Notes under the pieces: generated by a model | What the model was told of the DNA's origin: nothing | What the model saw: only the letters and a program-made list of their open reading frames with translations | Databases searched by the model: none | Shown here: positions 12,101 through 24,100 of the stretch, in pieces | Position numbering within the stretch: position 1 is the first letter of the stretch | Layout of the letters: each line of letters opens with the position of its first letter | Assembly (NCBI GenBank): GCA_036898135.1 | Contig: JBAHVR010000308.1 | Coordinates: forward strand, 286,001 to 350,000 | Direction of reading: 5' to 3' | Origin: Oncomelania hupensis | Taxonomy: Eukaryota; Mollusca; Gastropoda; Littorinimorpha; Pomatiopsidae | Length of the DNA: 64,000 nucleotides | Made by a program: the position numbers and the translations under genes

Positions 12101-15100
12101 GCTTTCTCCTCCTCTGCAAGCTTCCGGGCGGCGGCCCGTTCCTCCGCGGCGATGCGCTCTTTCTCCTCCTCTTTCTTCCGAGCGGCGGCCCGTTCTTCCG
12201 CGGCGATGCGCTCTTTCTCCTCCTCTTTCTTCCGGGCGGCGGCCCGTTCTTCTGCGGCGAGGCGCTCTTTCTCCTCCTCTTTCTTCGCATCTCGCTCCTT
12301 AGCCCTCTCCTCCCTCTTCAACTTTTCCTCGGCCACGTCCGCATCTACACTAGCCAGGACGTAGTCCTTGAGTTCGGTGCCGGCGAGCCCTAAGCTCTCG
12401 CCAATACTCTTGTACTTAAGCGCAAGCTCTCCCCGGTCGGCCATGGTAAGGGAGGTAACTTACCCTGCAAAAGTCCTAACCGGAATGAGGGGCGCACACA
12501 AGGGGGTACACTGACGGAAAACAAGGGGGTGGGCTGGATGAGCTACGATGAAACTGCAAAGGGGCGAATACAACACAACCACAAAGACAAAATGCAATCA
12601 ATCAAAAATACAAAAATGAATGCAAGAAAAAGCCTTTTGAGATACCACCACTCGGGAAAGCCAGTAAGGGACCTATGGGGCTATGCTATACACTACTAGG
12701 CTTAGAGGGCTGGGTCCTATCTATACTGGGCTGGGGTGGAGGTTACGCTAAGTCCTTAGTCTAGTCAAGTTGGGATGGGAAACCTAAGTCTTTTGTCTCG
12801 TTGGGTTGGAAGGGGAAACCTAAGTCTTCAGTCTCGTCGGGGTCGCCAAAGTTAATGTCACAAAGAGAGGGGTTGGGGGATGGGGGTAAGCTCTTAATCT
12901 CTCACGCTGTATTACCTCCTTTGATAGGTTAATGGTGCGATGACATTCAAGAGATTAATGCTAGGCCAACTACATAAGTGAGAGACAGACAGGGAATAGA
13001 CGAGATGGATAGTAGACTTACACTAGTTAAGAAATTCAAATTCAAAGGCCAGTCAGGATAAGTGCAATTCTTAACTATTTACTTTTATTAATTTGAAGTG
13101 GGGAGTCTGGGTCAAATGTTTCTAAAGTGAGTCACTGGCTCAGCGTCTTTCAGTAAGGAGTAGTTCGGTGATATTCTGGGTATTCAGTATCCGGGGTACT
13201 AGAGCTACTGTAGACTGATTTCATCATAGGGCGAGAGTGTATCTGTATGGTTTCAGGGTCTCTCTGATAATCTGGCGAGTGGGGATTCTCGTAGGCTAAT
13301 CACTTAGCTCGGTACTGCAGAGCGGCGATGGGTCCAGGATACTCTGGGTGGCTTGTTTACCACGGTCGGTGGAGCGTGGGCGATGATGCAGGTCAGTTGG
13401 TCACGCGGTGACGCATCGATCACGAGTGATTGTCTTGTGCAGGGTACAGGGCTAGAATTCGGCTTTCGTAGCTAGCCGTCTAGGAAAATGGCGAAGTCCC
13501 GAGTCACGCTTCTCATTGACCTCCTGGGATGTCAGGGGCCTGCAGCGGGTCAGCGACTGGGAGATGATACAAGGCCGGGGTGATTCGCCCGGTACAGGAA
13601 CCGTCTGTAATGCAATACAGACTCTGTATCAGCGGGGGATAGGAATAGTCTGGATTCAGGGCCTGTGGCACAATCGCCCTTCTCCGAATTCAAATTGGTT
13701 GACAGGTCAAGGTTTGAGCCGGCGCATATACCAACAGTCAAACAATGCAACTAGATTTACTGGGCCAAGGTGGAGTTTATTGGCGGCCGCTAGTAGGTGA
13801 TACCTTCGGCGCATTAAGATGGGGTAGGCAACAGGGGCAAATATTTATACATTGGGAGCATGGTGGAAAGCAAATGGAAGGGGTACAGGGCAAAGGGGTG
13901 GTAGGCCTGGGCTGTACTGGGGACTTTAATCTATGTGGAGGGACGGCATGGCATGGGATATTTACACATGGGGCTAACATGGAGCATACAAGCATAAATT
14001 CAAACATGTCATGAGTCATATACAAGGTAGAAATATGTGCAAGGGATAAATACAAGTCACAGCAACACATCAAGGCAAAACTATAAACATGAACATACAT
14101 ATCGACAGGACGCATGAACATGATGGGCGAACGACGGGTGGTGGGTTTGCTACATGACAAAGAGTAAGTTCCCTCTCTTACCTTGACTTAAGACGGGTGG
14201 AAGCACACGGGTACTGTCGAAGCTCAGAGGTCACTCGGTGATGGAGACGTGTCTTCGGACAGGTTGTGACTTCAAGGCTGGAAGGCTTGGGACTGACACT
14301 AAGTCAGGTTCTGTGGCAGGCTTTAACTTGATGCCCGAGGGGCGGGGCTTAAGCGAATTGGCGAGCGAGCCTGCTAGAGATGGCTGGTTAAGTGGAAATC
14401 GTCGTTGGCTGAGTGTGTGGGATGACTGTGGCTAGCCTACGTCAGAGGGTGATTGCACACCTCGTCACACAACCCCTTCACTCTCCGGCAGCGACGTGAC
14501 GCCATCGTCGACGTAAAAGTCAGACTCAACGAAGTTTCTTACGTCCTTGTCACTGGAGGCTACCATTCTCCGGAGTCCGTAGGTGGCAACTGCTGGAGAT
14601 GGACTGTTTCCAAACACGTGTACACACATGCGGTACTCTAAGAAGCGTAGGTAGTCCCTGTGATTTTCGTCGACAAAGAATTGATAAAACATCTGTTCAA
14701 TGTCTACTGAGGCTGCGCAGGAGTCGCGTCTGAACCTCAACAGGATGCCGATGAGGGTGTTGGTTAAATCTGGCCCAAGGAGTGACCTTCAAAGACAGCG
14801 GATGAGTCAAAGACGCCACGTATATTTCCTGGCTTCTTAGGATGGTATACGCCAAAGAAGGGGAGATACCAACATCTGCCGTTATCCTCAAGAGGTAGCG
14901 CTTTCTCTGCTGAACCTGTATCAAGGATCTTCTTCATAAACTTGAACATATGTTCTCTTTTAGTAGGATCTTTCTTCATGGAAGCATGAAGAGCATTCGC
15001 ACGGGTAACTGCTTGACGCCTGTTGTTGAACTGGATGGGTTCTGAGTGTCTGAAAGGGAGGGGAGCAGACCATCTGCCTTGATTGTTCTTCTTGAAAGAC

Positions 15101-18100
15101 TTGTCCATCACAGGCAGAAACTTGCGATCTTCCACGGACGTGCCAGCAATCTCATCATCTCGTGTTTTCTCAAAGACTTTGGCGCTGAGCTGATCGACTT
15201 CCGCGATCTTGAAATTATTGTAGCATGGCTCGAACAGTGACTCTCTTGATTCATGCCAAACGTGAGTTTTCTTGACCCTGACTGAAGACGGTTTGTGGAT
15301 ACCGTCTAAGCACACGTCACCCACTATCACCCAGCCTAGGGGTAGATGCTGAGCAAAGGGGGACCATGGAGGACCTGTCACTTGATTCAGGATATGGTGG
15401 GCCTCTGGTAGGTCGCGTCCTATGAGCAGACTTATAGCAACATCACTACGAAGAGGAGGAATCTGTCCAACAATAGAATGGAGGTGGGGATGATACTTAG
15501 CCACATCATCTGTAGGAATTTCAGACCTATTGTCTGGAATGTTATTGCATTCAATGACTGTAGGTAACTTCAAGGTATTCTGTCCATCGAGGGATTGCAC
15601 CGACAGGTTTTGGCCACGTCGCCCACTCATAGGGAACGTGCCTGAACAGCTAGTAAGTGTGTATGGATACTCTTTAGGGTCCACGCCTAGCTGATCCATG
15701 AGAGCAGGGGAAGCCAAAGAACGATTACAGCGTAGACTGTGATGGGCCTAGCTGAGGTCTCAGCTGCATAAATCCTTACTTGCACTATATTTCAACAAGA
15801 GCGATTAGCATTGATATTATCACAGAGAGTTGTTCATCTGTTTTCTACTTTTTTCTCTCGCTGACCCTGTCACGAATATAGGGGGTTGGGGGGATGAGGG
15901 TTAGCAATTACTCCCCCGCGCTGTGTCGCCTCCCTTGGACTAGGCCGACGTGCGGTGACGTTCAGGGGAATAATGCTTGGGAGGGCTAAAGAATCATAGA
16001 AAGTTATAAGGACAGACGAGAAGAGTACAAACTAAACTAGTGGAAACTTGAACAAGGGAAGTCGGGTGGTATATTACAATATTAGACAATTTATTGTAAT
16101 GATGTAGGTCAGACGTAGTGGGTAGGCTTACGACTGAATCACGAGTGATAGTCTGTTATCGTACAGAGTAGCTGGGAGAAGTTCTGGTTTAAATATATAA
16201 AGTCAACAGGGGCGATTATGGACGGCTATCATCATGTGGCAACGGGGTATCTGGTTGATTAAGCGTGGGTAGCCAGATATCTGCAGAATTGTGGTGTGCG
16301 CAGAGTGCACACTTAACTGGGGGGTAAGTCGGCAGTTGTAGCCGCAGTAGACTGGATGGCGGTTGCGCAATGGTCCAGCGTGGCGTCAGTTGACCAGTCT
16401 AGGTCACTGGGTCGAGTTGTTGAGCAATAGGTGGCTTGTGGTAGAACCGGTCATCGGTACTTGCCGGTTGGGGCTGTATCTTTTTTCACGCTTCACAGTG
16501 ACAACCGGAGAATATGGGTTGCACGCAGCGGGTCTGAGTCTCGCAGTGGCCCGGTATAAGGACCCGTTCTGCAATGGAGTATTGGCTCAGTATCAGAGGG
16601 GCATCCATACTCTGGATGCCGCGCCATTCAGCGCGCATGCCAGTCAGATTTTGAATTTGGAAGCGCCGGTCAAGACTGACCGGTGCATTCCAACTGTCCA
16701 ACAATATCAACAAAGGCCATTAGGGTTTGGTGGAATTTAACAGCGGCCGATAACCTATAAGGGTTTCGGCGCCTTAGATGGGGTTATGGACAGCAGGGGT
16801 GGGTATTTACACAATAGGATCAGGGGAGAAGTAAAGGGTGTAAATACAGGACAATGGCGATTATATGCAATGGGGATTAACTGGGGTACTTTAGTCTAAG
16901 TAACAGGGCAACATGGCATGGGGGATCTATACAGGAATCTAGACAGGGGGATATACATGTATAAATACAAGCATGGCATGTGCAACAATCAGACTACAGA
17001 TAATGGGTACATGAAGCAAAATAGTATATCACAAGCAATACATCAAGACAAACCACAGACATGGACGTAAATATCTACAGGACATAAGACAGGTGATGGG
17101 GAGCTAAATGATATGAAATAAGTCACCACTCTTACCTTGACCAAGGAACGGGTTGAAACACAAGAATATTGGCGGAGCTCAGCGGTCGCAACGTGGGTGC
17201 AGACGTGTCTCGGCAGGCAGTGTGTTCTCTCGGGCTTGCGGAATTAGACTGACGAACCTAGGTCTGGCTTTTCCAAGGTCCAGTCCCAGGGTCACGTGGG
17301 ACTATCCCGAGGGGCGGGGCTTGGGTCGCTTGGTCAGCGGGCAAGTAGGGGGAAAGTGCCGCGAGCAGAGCCGGAGCTAGAAGTCCGACTGTGACAGAGG
17401 CCCCCCCCAAGGAAAAGGCGAGATCCTCGGCCTCGACGTAGAATCGGCCGATAGCTCCGGGGTCTGCTGCGGTGCGGGATGATGGTGGAGGTGGTCCAGG
17501 AGTAGCTGGGGCTGGACGGGGTTCCGGCGACGGCTAGTGGGTGGCGGCTGGAACGAACTCTGGGGCGTTGGCCCTCAGTGGGGACTCGGTGGAGTCGGAT
17601 GCGGGATGGCGGCTGAGGAAGTCCGCTCCGCGATTGTCCCTCCCTGGGATGTGTTCCAGCTGGCGGGGATCGGTGCGGAGGCGGTGCTTTCCTCTGGGGT
17701 TTCCGTGAGAGTACTATGCCGGCGCTGTAGGGGGAACGAGATGGAGCGATGACTCCGGCTTGTTGCAGAGCCTCAACCTCCTTCCTCACTACCTGCTGCT
17801 GGGATAGCGGGACGGGGTATGGTTTCTGGCGGACGGGCGTGGAGTCCGTCAGAGTTAGGTGAACTTCTTCGAGGTCCGTTCTCCCGGGTACGTCGGTTAG
17901 TACCTCCTTGTAGTCGGCTATGATGGAGCGTAGTTGGCGTTGCTGGCTGGCGGGGAGCGATGGGTCGAGAGATACGTCCCGGAAGGATTCCTTCCCATGT
18001 AGCGGATATTCGGCGACGCCGGTCTCTGTCCCATCCACCTTGACGGCCAGCGCGACCGTAAGTAGTGAGTGGGTATCCGGGGCGACTGTGGGCTGTTCCA

Positions 18101-21100
18101 GGTATCGCTTGAGTAGGTTGATATGGTGGGTCCTGGGTTTGCCGTCTACCTCGATGCGGTAGGTTGTTCGGGAGAGTTTCTCCAGCACCTTGTAGGGTCC
18201 TTGCCAGGCGATATCGAGCTTGGTTGTGCCGCTGGGGAGTAGTAGCAGGACCTGGTCTCCTACTTGAAGTTCTCGGTCGCGGGCGCGGCGGTTGTGATAT
18301 CGGGCCTGTCTCTCTCTCGCCTTCTTCAGATTGGCGGAGGCGGCTTTCCACGTGGCCTTAAGGGTCTCCTGGAGTTTGGTGACATACTTGGTGGCGTCGA
18401 CCGGTGTTTCGTCGAGCTTGGCGTCTGTCCAGCTGCGTCGCAAGGCAGCTAGGGGTCCAGAGAGGGGTCTCCCAAAGAGCAACGTGGACGGGGTGTAGCC
18501 GGTTGAGGTGTGTGGAGTCTCTCGGTACGCGAAGAGCGCTGAGGTGACGTAGCTGTCCCACGCGGTGGGTTGGTCGTCGGCGATCTTCCGTATGATGGAG
18601 ATGAGCGTCCCATTCAGGCGCTCGACCTGTCCGTTGCTGGCGGGGTGGTAGGGTGGAGTGCGGATGTGCCGGATGCGTAGTAGATGGAAGACTTCCTGCA
18701 TCAGTCTTCCCGTGAACTGTGACCCGTTGTCGGTCAGGATGCTTTTCGGGAATCCGACTCGCGTGAAGATGGCGACGAGCGCGTCGGCGACTCGGGCGGC
18801 GTCGATCTTCGGCAGGGTAACGGCCTCACACCACATTGAGCACGCGTCGACTAAGGTGAGCAGGTACTGGTTCCGCTTCTTGGTTCGCGGTAGGGGCCCA
18901 ACTATGTCGACGGCTACTCGTTGGAAAGGCGTTCCTACGACGACGGTGGGCCTGATGGTTACTGGTACGGTATGATGGCGGGGTGAGAAACGTTGGCACT
19001 GGCGGCAGGATTTGACGTACCGTTTTACGTCTTCTGTCATCCCGGGCCAGTGGTACTGCGCGCTGATACGCAGGGCGGTGGCTCCTATCCCCATGTGACC
19101 ACTCAGGGGCATGCTGTGGCCAAGTTCCAGGACTTGGGGGCGAAGGGTCGCGGGTACGACCAGCTGAGAGTGGTCGTCCTTCTGGCGGTACAAAAGTCCG
19201 TCCTTGACGTAAAAGTCCCCGGTCTTGGGTGGATTGCGCGCGGCGGGTAGCTTCCCGTAGCATTTGCGCAGGGTGGCGTCCTCTTCCTGGGCCTTCCGGA
19301 TTTGCTCCGGCATCTGGTTGGGTATCGGTGGTGGGGTCGCGGCTAGTTTCGTTTGGGCGCGCGTCTGGACGGCGGCCATCGACTCCACAGGCTGGGGCGG
19401 CATTCCTAGGAAGACGTATCGGCACCCAAGGATCAGGTCGTAGAGAGGCTGGTCCATCACGGCGGCTTGGATGGATCCCGTGACGTAGCTGCTGGCGACG
19501 TTGATCCGGGCGATAGGTAGCGTGGTGCTTGGCTGTGATGCGTCGGCCAGCTTCAGGGTGATCTGTTCGCCGGTCAGATCGCTGTCCCTGATCAGCGAGC
19601 GGCGGACGACGGCATCGAATGTTAGGCCGGTGTCGTAGAGGCAGTGTGCGGGGTGGTCGTTCACTGTCACCTGCTCTGTGACAGCCGGGCGATCGGTGGG
19701 CGTGGCGACGGGGGTCACCGGGTTCCCGTCGGGAGTGACTTGGCGCACGGCCAACACGTTTCCTTGTTTGCGACGCTGGTCGCTGAGGCGGCGAAAACAC
19801 TTTTCCCGGGTGTGTCCTCGGCGCTGGCAGTAGCCGCAGTAGAGCCCTCCGCTCCGCTTCCCAGGCTCTGTTCCGGTGTTTGGGCGTCCTTTAGGCGGGG
19901 GTGGACGGTTGTTCGCTGGCGAAACGGGCCGGCGAGATTGCTGGCGGGTTTCTGATGGCGAGGATGCTAGGGGTTCCCGGCGAGGCTGTCGGTCGTCGGG
20001 GTGGGCGGTCAGGTAGCGGTCCGCGACTATGATGAATTCCTCCAAGCGGGCGGCTCCCTGTTCGGCGGCGAAGGTCCGAAGTTCCCCCGGCATGGTTCCT
20101 TTCAGTTGCTCGGCCAGCATCAGTTCGAGCAGCCCATCGAAAGTCTTGGGCTCCTCCGTCTGCTCGATCCACTTGTCCCTCATAGTGGCTAGCCGGTCGG
20201 CGAACTGGGTGAATTTCTCTCCCTTCTCTCTCCGGGAGTTACGGAAGCTCTTCCGGTAGTGTTCGCCGGAAAGTTCGAATCCGTGGAGCAGCGCTTTCTT
20301 TAGGGCGGGGTAGTCGCCCTCCTCGGCTGTCGGAGTCTTGGCGAGGATCTCGTATGCTTTCCCTTTTAGGCCGTGGCTCAGTTTCTTATACCAGTATTGC
20401 GGGTCGAGCTGGTTCTATCCCGCGACTCGCTCGAATCGGGCGAGGTAGACCTCAATGGATTCGTCGCGCTCGACGAAGGGGTCTAGGGTGAAGCTCATCC
20501 CCGGGATCGGCGGGATGATTGAAGATGGTCCGGAGCTGCCGGTAGAGCTGGAGGTGCTGAGGGCGAAATCGTCGCTCGCGGGCGATCCAAGGCCTAAGTC
20601 ACGGCGCTCGCGCTCGATCTGGAGCAGTTGTCGGCGCCTCTCGATCTCCCTATCCTTCGCCTTCTCTTCGCGCGCTGCGGCTCTCTCCTCCTCCTCTCTC
20701 CTCTCCTTCGCCTCCTCTCTCTTCCGTGTGGCGGCTCTCTCCTCTTCGGCGATTCTCTCTTTCTCCTCCTCTCGCTTCCGTGCGGCGGCTCTCTCCTCCG
20801 GCGATTCTCTCTTTCTCCTCCTCTCGCTTCCGTGTTGCTGCCCTCTCTTCCTCCTCTCTCTTCGCCTCCCGTTCCTTAGCCCTCTCCTCTCTCTTCAACT
20901 TCTCCTCCGCTATGTCTGCTTCCACGTTCGTGAGGACATAGTCCTTTAGCTCAGTGCCGGCGAGCCCTAAGCTCTCGCCAATACCCTTGTACTTGAGGGC
21001 GAGTTCTCCCCGGTCGGCCATGGTAAGAGAAGCGACTTACCTCAAAGGTCCTAACCATGACGAAGGGGCGCTCACAGGGGGGTACACTGACAGCAAACAA

Positions 21101-24100
21101 GGGGCGGGCTGGAATGAAGCTAAGGTGAAATAACACAGGGGCGAATACAGCACAACACGGACACAGAGACAACAAGGCAATCAATCACAACATAAAAAAT
21201 GAAAGCAAGAAAAAACCTCTGTGTGCCACCACAACTCTGAAGAGCAAGCAGGGGACCTATGGGGCTAGGCTATACACTAACTAGACTAGGGGGCTAGGTC
21301 CTATCTCTACTAGGGCTGGGGTGGAAAGCTAAGGGGTGGACTGGGCAGGGGCTAGAAACCTAAGTCTTTTCTCCCGTCGGGGTCGCCAAAATTAATGTCA
21401 CGAATATAGGGGGTTGGGGGATGAGGGTTAGCAATTACTCCCCCGCGCTGTGTCGCCTCCCTTGGACTAGGCCGACGTGCGGTGACGTTCAGGGGAATAA
21501 TGCTTGGGAGGGTTAAAGAATCATAGAAAGTTATAAGGACAGACGAGAAGAGTACAAACTAAACTAGTGGAAACTTGAACAAGGGAAGTCGGGTGGTATA
21601 TTACAATATTAGACAATTTATTGTAATGATGTAGGTCAGACGTAGTGGGTAGGCTTACGACTGAATCACGAGTGATAGTCTGTTATCGTACAGAGTAGCT
21701 GGGAGAAGTTCTGGTTTAAATATATAAAGTCAACAGGGGCGATTATGGATGGCTATCATCATGTGGCAACGGGGTATCTGGTTGATTAAGCGTGGGTAGC
21801 CAGATATCTGCAGAATTGTGGTGTGCGCAGAGTGCACACTTAACTGGGGGGTAAGTCGGCAGTTGTAGCCGCAGTAGACTGGATGGCGGTTGCGCAATGG
21901 TCCAGCGTGGCGTCAGTTGACCAGTCTAGGTCACTGGGTCGAGTTGTTGAGCAATAGGTGGCTTGTGGTAGAACTGGTCATCGGTACTTGCCGGTTGGGG
22001 CTGTATCTTCTTTCACGCTTCACAGTGACAACCGGAGAATATGGGTTGCACGCAGCGGTCTGAGTCTCGCAGTGGCCCGGTATAAGGACCCGTTCTGCAA
22101 TGGAGTATTGGCTCAGTATCAGAGGGGCATCCATACTCTGGATGCCGCGCCATTCAGCGTGCATGCCAGTCAGATTTTGAATTTGGAAGCGCCGGTCAAG
22201 ACTGACCGGTGCATTCCAACTGTCCAACAATATCAACAATGGCCATTAGGGTTTGGTGGAATTTAACAGCGGCCGATAACCTATAAGGGTTTCGGCGCCT
22301 AAGATGGGGTTATGGACAGCAGGGGTGGGTATTTACACAATAGGATCAAGGGAGAAGCAAAGGGTGTAAATACAGGACAATGGTGATTATATGCAATGGG
22401 GATTAACTGGGGTACTTTAGTCTAAGTAACAGGGCAACATGGCATGGGGGATCTATACAGGAATCTAGACAGGGGGATATACATGTATAAATACAAGCAT
22501 GGCATGTGCAACAATCAGACTACAGATAATGGGTACATGAAGCAAAATAGTATATCACAAGCAATACATCAAGACAAACCACAGACATGGACGTAAATAT
22601 CTACAGGACATAAGACGGGTGATGGGGAGCTAAATGATATGAAATAAGTCACCACTCTTACCTTGACCAAGGAACGGGTTGAAACACAAGAATATTGGCG
22701 GAGCTCAGCAGTCGCAACGTGGGTGCAGACGTGTCTCGGCAGGCAGTGTGTTCTCTCGGGCTTGCGGAATTAGACTGACGAACCTAGGTCTGGCTTTTCC
22801 AGGGTCCAGTCCCAGGGTCACGTGGGACTATCCCGAGGGGAGGGGCTTGGGTCGCTTGGTCAGCGGGCAAGTAGGGGGAAAGTGCCGCGAGCAGAGCCGG
22901 AGCTAGAAGTCCGACTGTGACAGACCCTCCCCGCCATAATCTGATGGCGGTTGTGACTCTTTTGGATCCTCACGGTGCATGGCAGTGCAGTGACCGACTT
23001 TTCTGCACTTTTCACAATTCACGATGGCAGTGCATTTCTTGGCAATGTGGCTCGTAGAGGACAGGCACTTGAAACAGATTTTCTTTTCCTTAAGAAATGC
23101 AACGCGATCGTTCCACGACTTGGCCTTGAAAGCATTGCAGATCATCAGGGTATGCTGGGATTTGTGAATGGGACACTTAGCTGGTAACTCAGAGAGCTTG
23201 TCTTCATTCTCATTGATAGCTGTTTTCTTGACAAATGTTAGTCGATTTACTTGGCGCCCTTGTTCATGCAGCTTGTCTGACTCCGACTGAAAGTTGAACG
23301 CAGGGTCATTCAGAATTTTGCTTTGGGTACACACGAAATCCACCAAGTATGAAAATGGTGGGAAAGGAACACGGTGGTCTGTCTTGTACTTGAAGGCTTG
23401 AGTAATCCACTTTTGCTGGATGGCGTGTGGAAGTTTGCGTACGACAACATTTGCTCCTGTAGACGAGTTATATATCGCGAAGAGGGAGGACAATGTAGGG
23501 TTCTCAAGGGCACTCCGAATCTCATCTAACAAGTCACACAGTTCGAAGAGCTTCTTTCTGTCTTTAGGCGTAACTGGTGGAAACTGCTGCAACCTTGCTT
23601 TCAAACATGCCTCTACAAGTTCCGCAGAACCATACCTTTCCTCTAGCCGCTCCCAAAGCAGCCGAAGGCCACGCTCTGGGTTAGCCGCGTTGGACGCTCG
23701 AAGACTCAAGGCATACCTGCCAGACTCTGGCCCTAAATACTGACCAGAAGATCCAACTCTTCTTGTGGAGTCGCACCCAAGTCTTGCATGATTGCTCTGA
23801 AACTGTTTTGCCACACTGCAAAGGACTCAGGCTTCTCGTTGAAGTGGGAGTCGGGACAACATCAGCTCTTTCTTCAGCAGGAATCTGGAGAGGTCGCTTG
23901 CATCAGCTGATACCTTGGGTGCACCAGGGTTATCTAATTGTGGGATGAACTCTTTAGCTTGAGCGGAAAGCTTCGCATACGGGTGGTCAAAAGTGGCAAA
24001 ATCGGCCTGACGTTCCTCGTGATCTTTGGCTACTGACTGTACATGTGCTATGTCATTCTCTCTCGCTTCCCAAGCATGGAGGTTCTGTACATACTCGTGA

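Larger units (their letters stand above)
5977..14469 (-). mobile_element. Gypsy1: complete Gypsy-class LTR retrotransposon with Gag-PR-INT-RT-RNase H order (Gmr1-like)
   Basis: 8493 bp, bounded by 1614-bp LTRs (5977-7590 and 12856-14469) with TGT...ACA ends and the target duplication CAACC at 5972-5976 and 14470-14474. Coding is on the - strand: Gag, protease and integrase in one frame, then integrase C-terminus with GPY/F, RT and RNase H in the next. The integrase lies before RT, the Copia-like order, but the GPY/F module, RT and RNase H are Gypsy-type. This combination defines Gmr1-like elements. The LTRs differ at about 5 positions, so insertion is recent. One extra C near 9920 is the only break seen in the coding region. 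Confidence 0.93.
15868..22922 (-). mobile_element. Gypsy2: Gmr1-like LTR retrotransposon with RT/RNase H deleted
   Basis: 7055 bp, LTRs 15868-17396 and 21396-22922 with TGTCAC...GTGACA ends and target duplication GACCC. Related to Gypsy1 throughout Gag, protease and integrase (same order, same primer-binding site), but the LTRs are of a different sequence, so it is a separate subfamily. LTRs differ by about 14 substitutions and two single-base indels. The coding region has a Gag stop, Gag frameshifts and a deletion of nearly all RT and RNase H, so it cannot move by itself. Confidence 0.93.

Noticed and set aside
11911..12393. Long + strand Ser/Leu/Pro-rich ORFs over the Gag coiled-coil array
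   Set aside because: They are antisense shadows of the tandem repeats in Gypsy1 Gag; the - strand frame has a full domain series.
17334..20183. Gypsy2 949-codon ORF as a domesticated host gene
   Set aside because: It sits between intact LTRs with a target duplication, its last part is out of frame, and its Gag has a stop; it is an ordinary damaged element.
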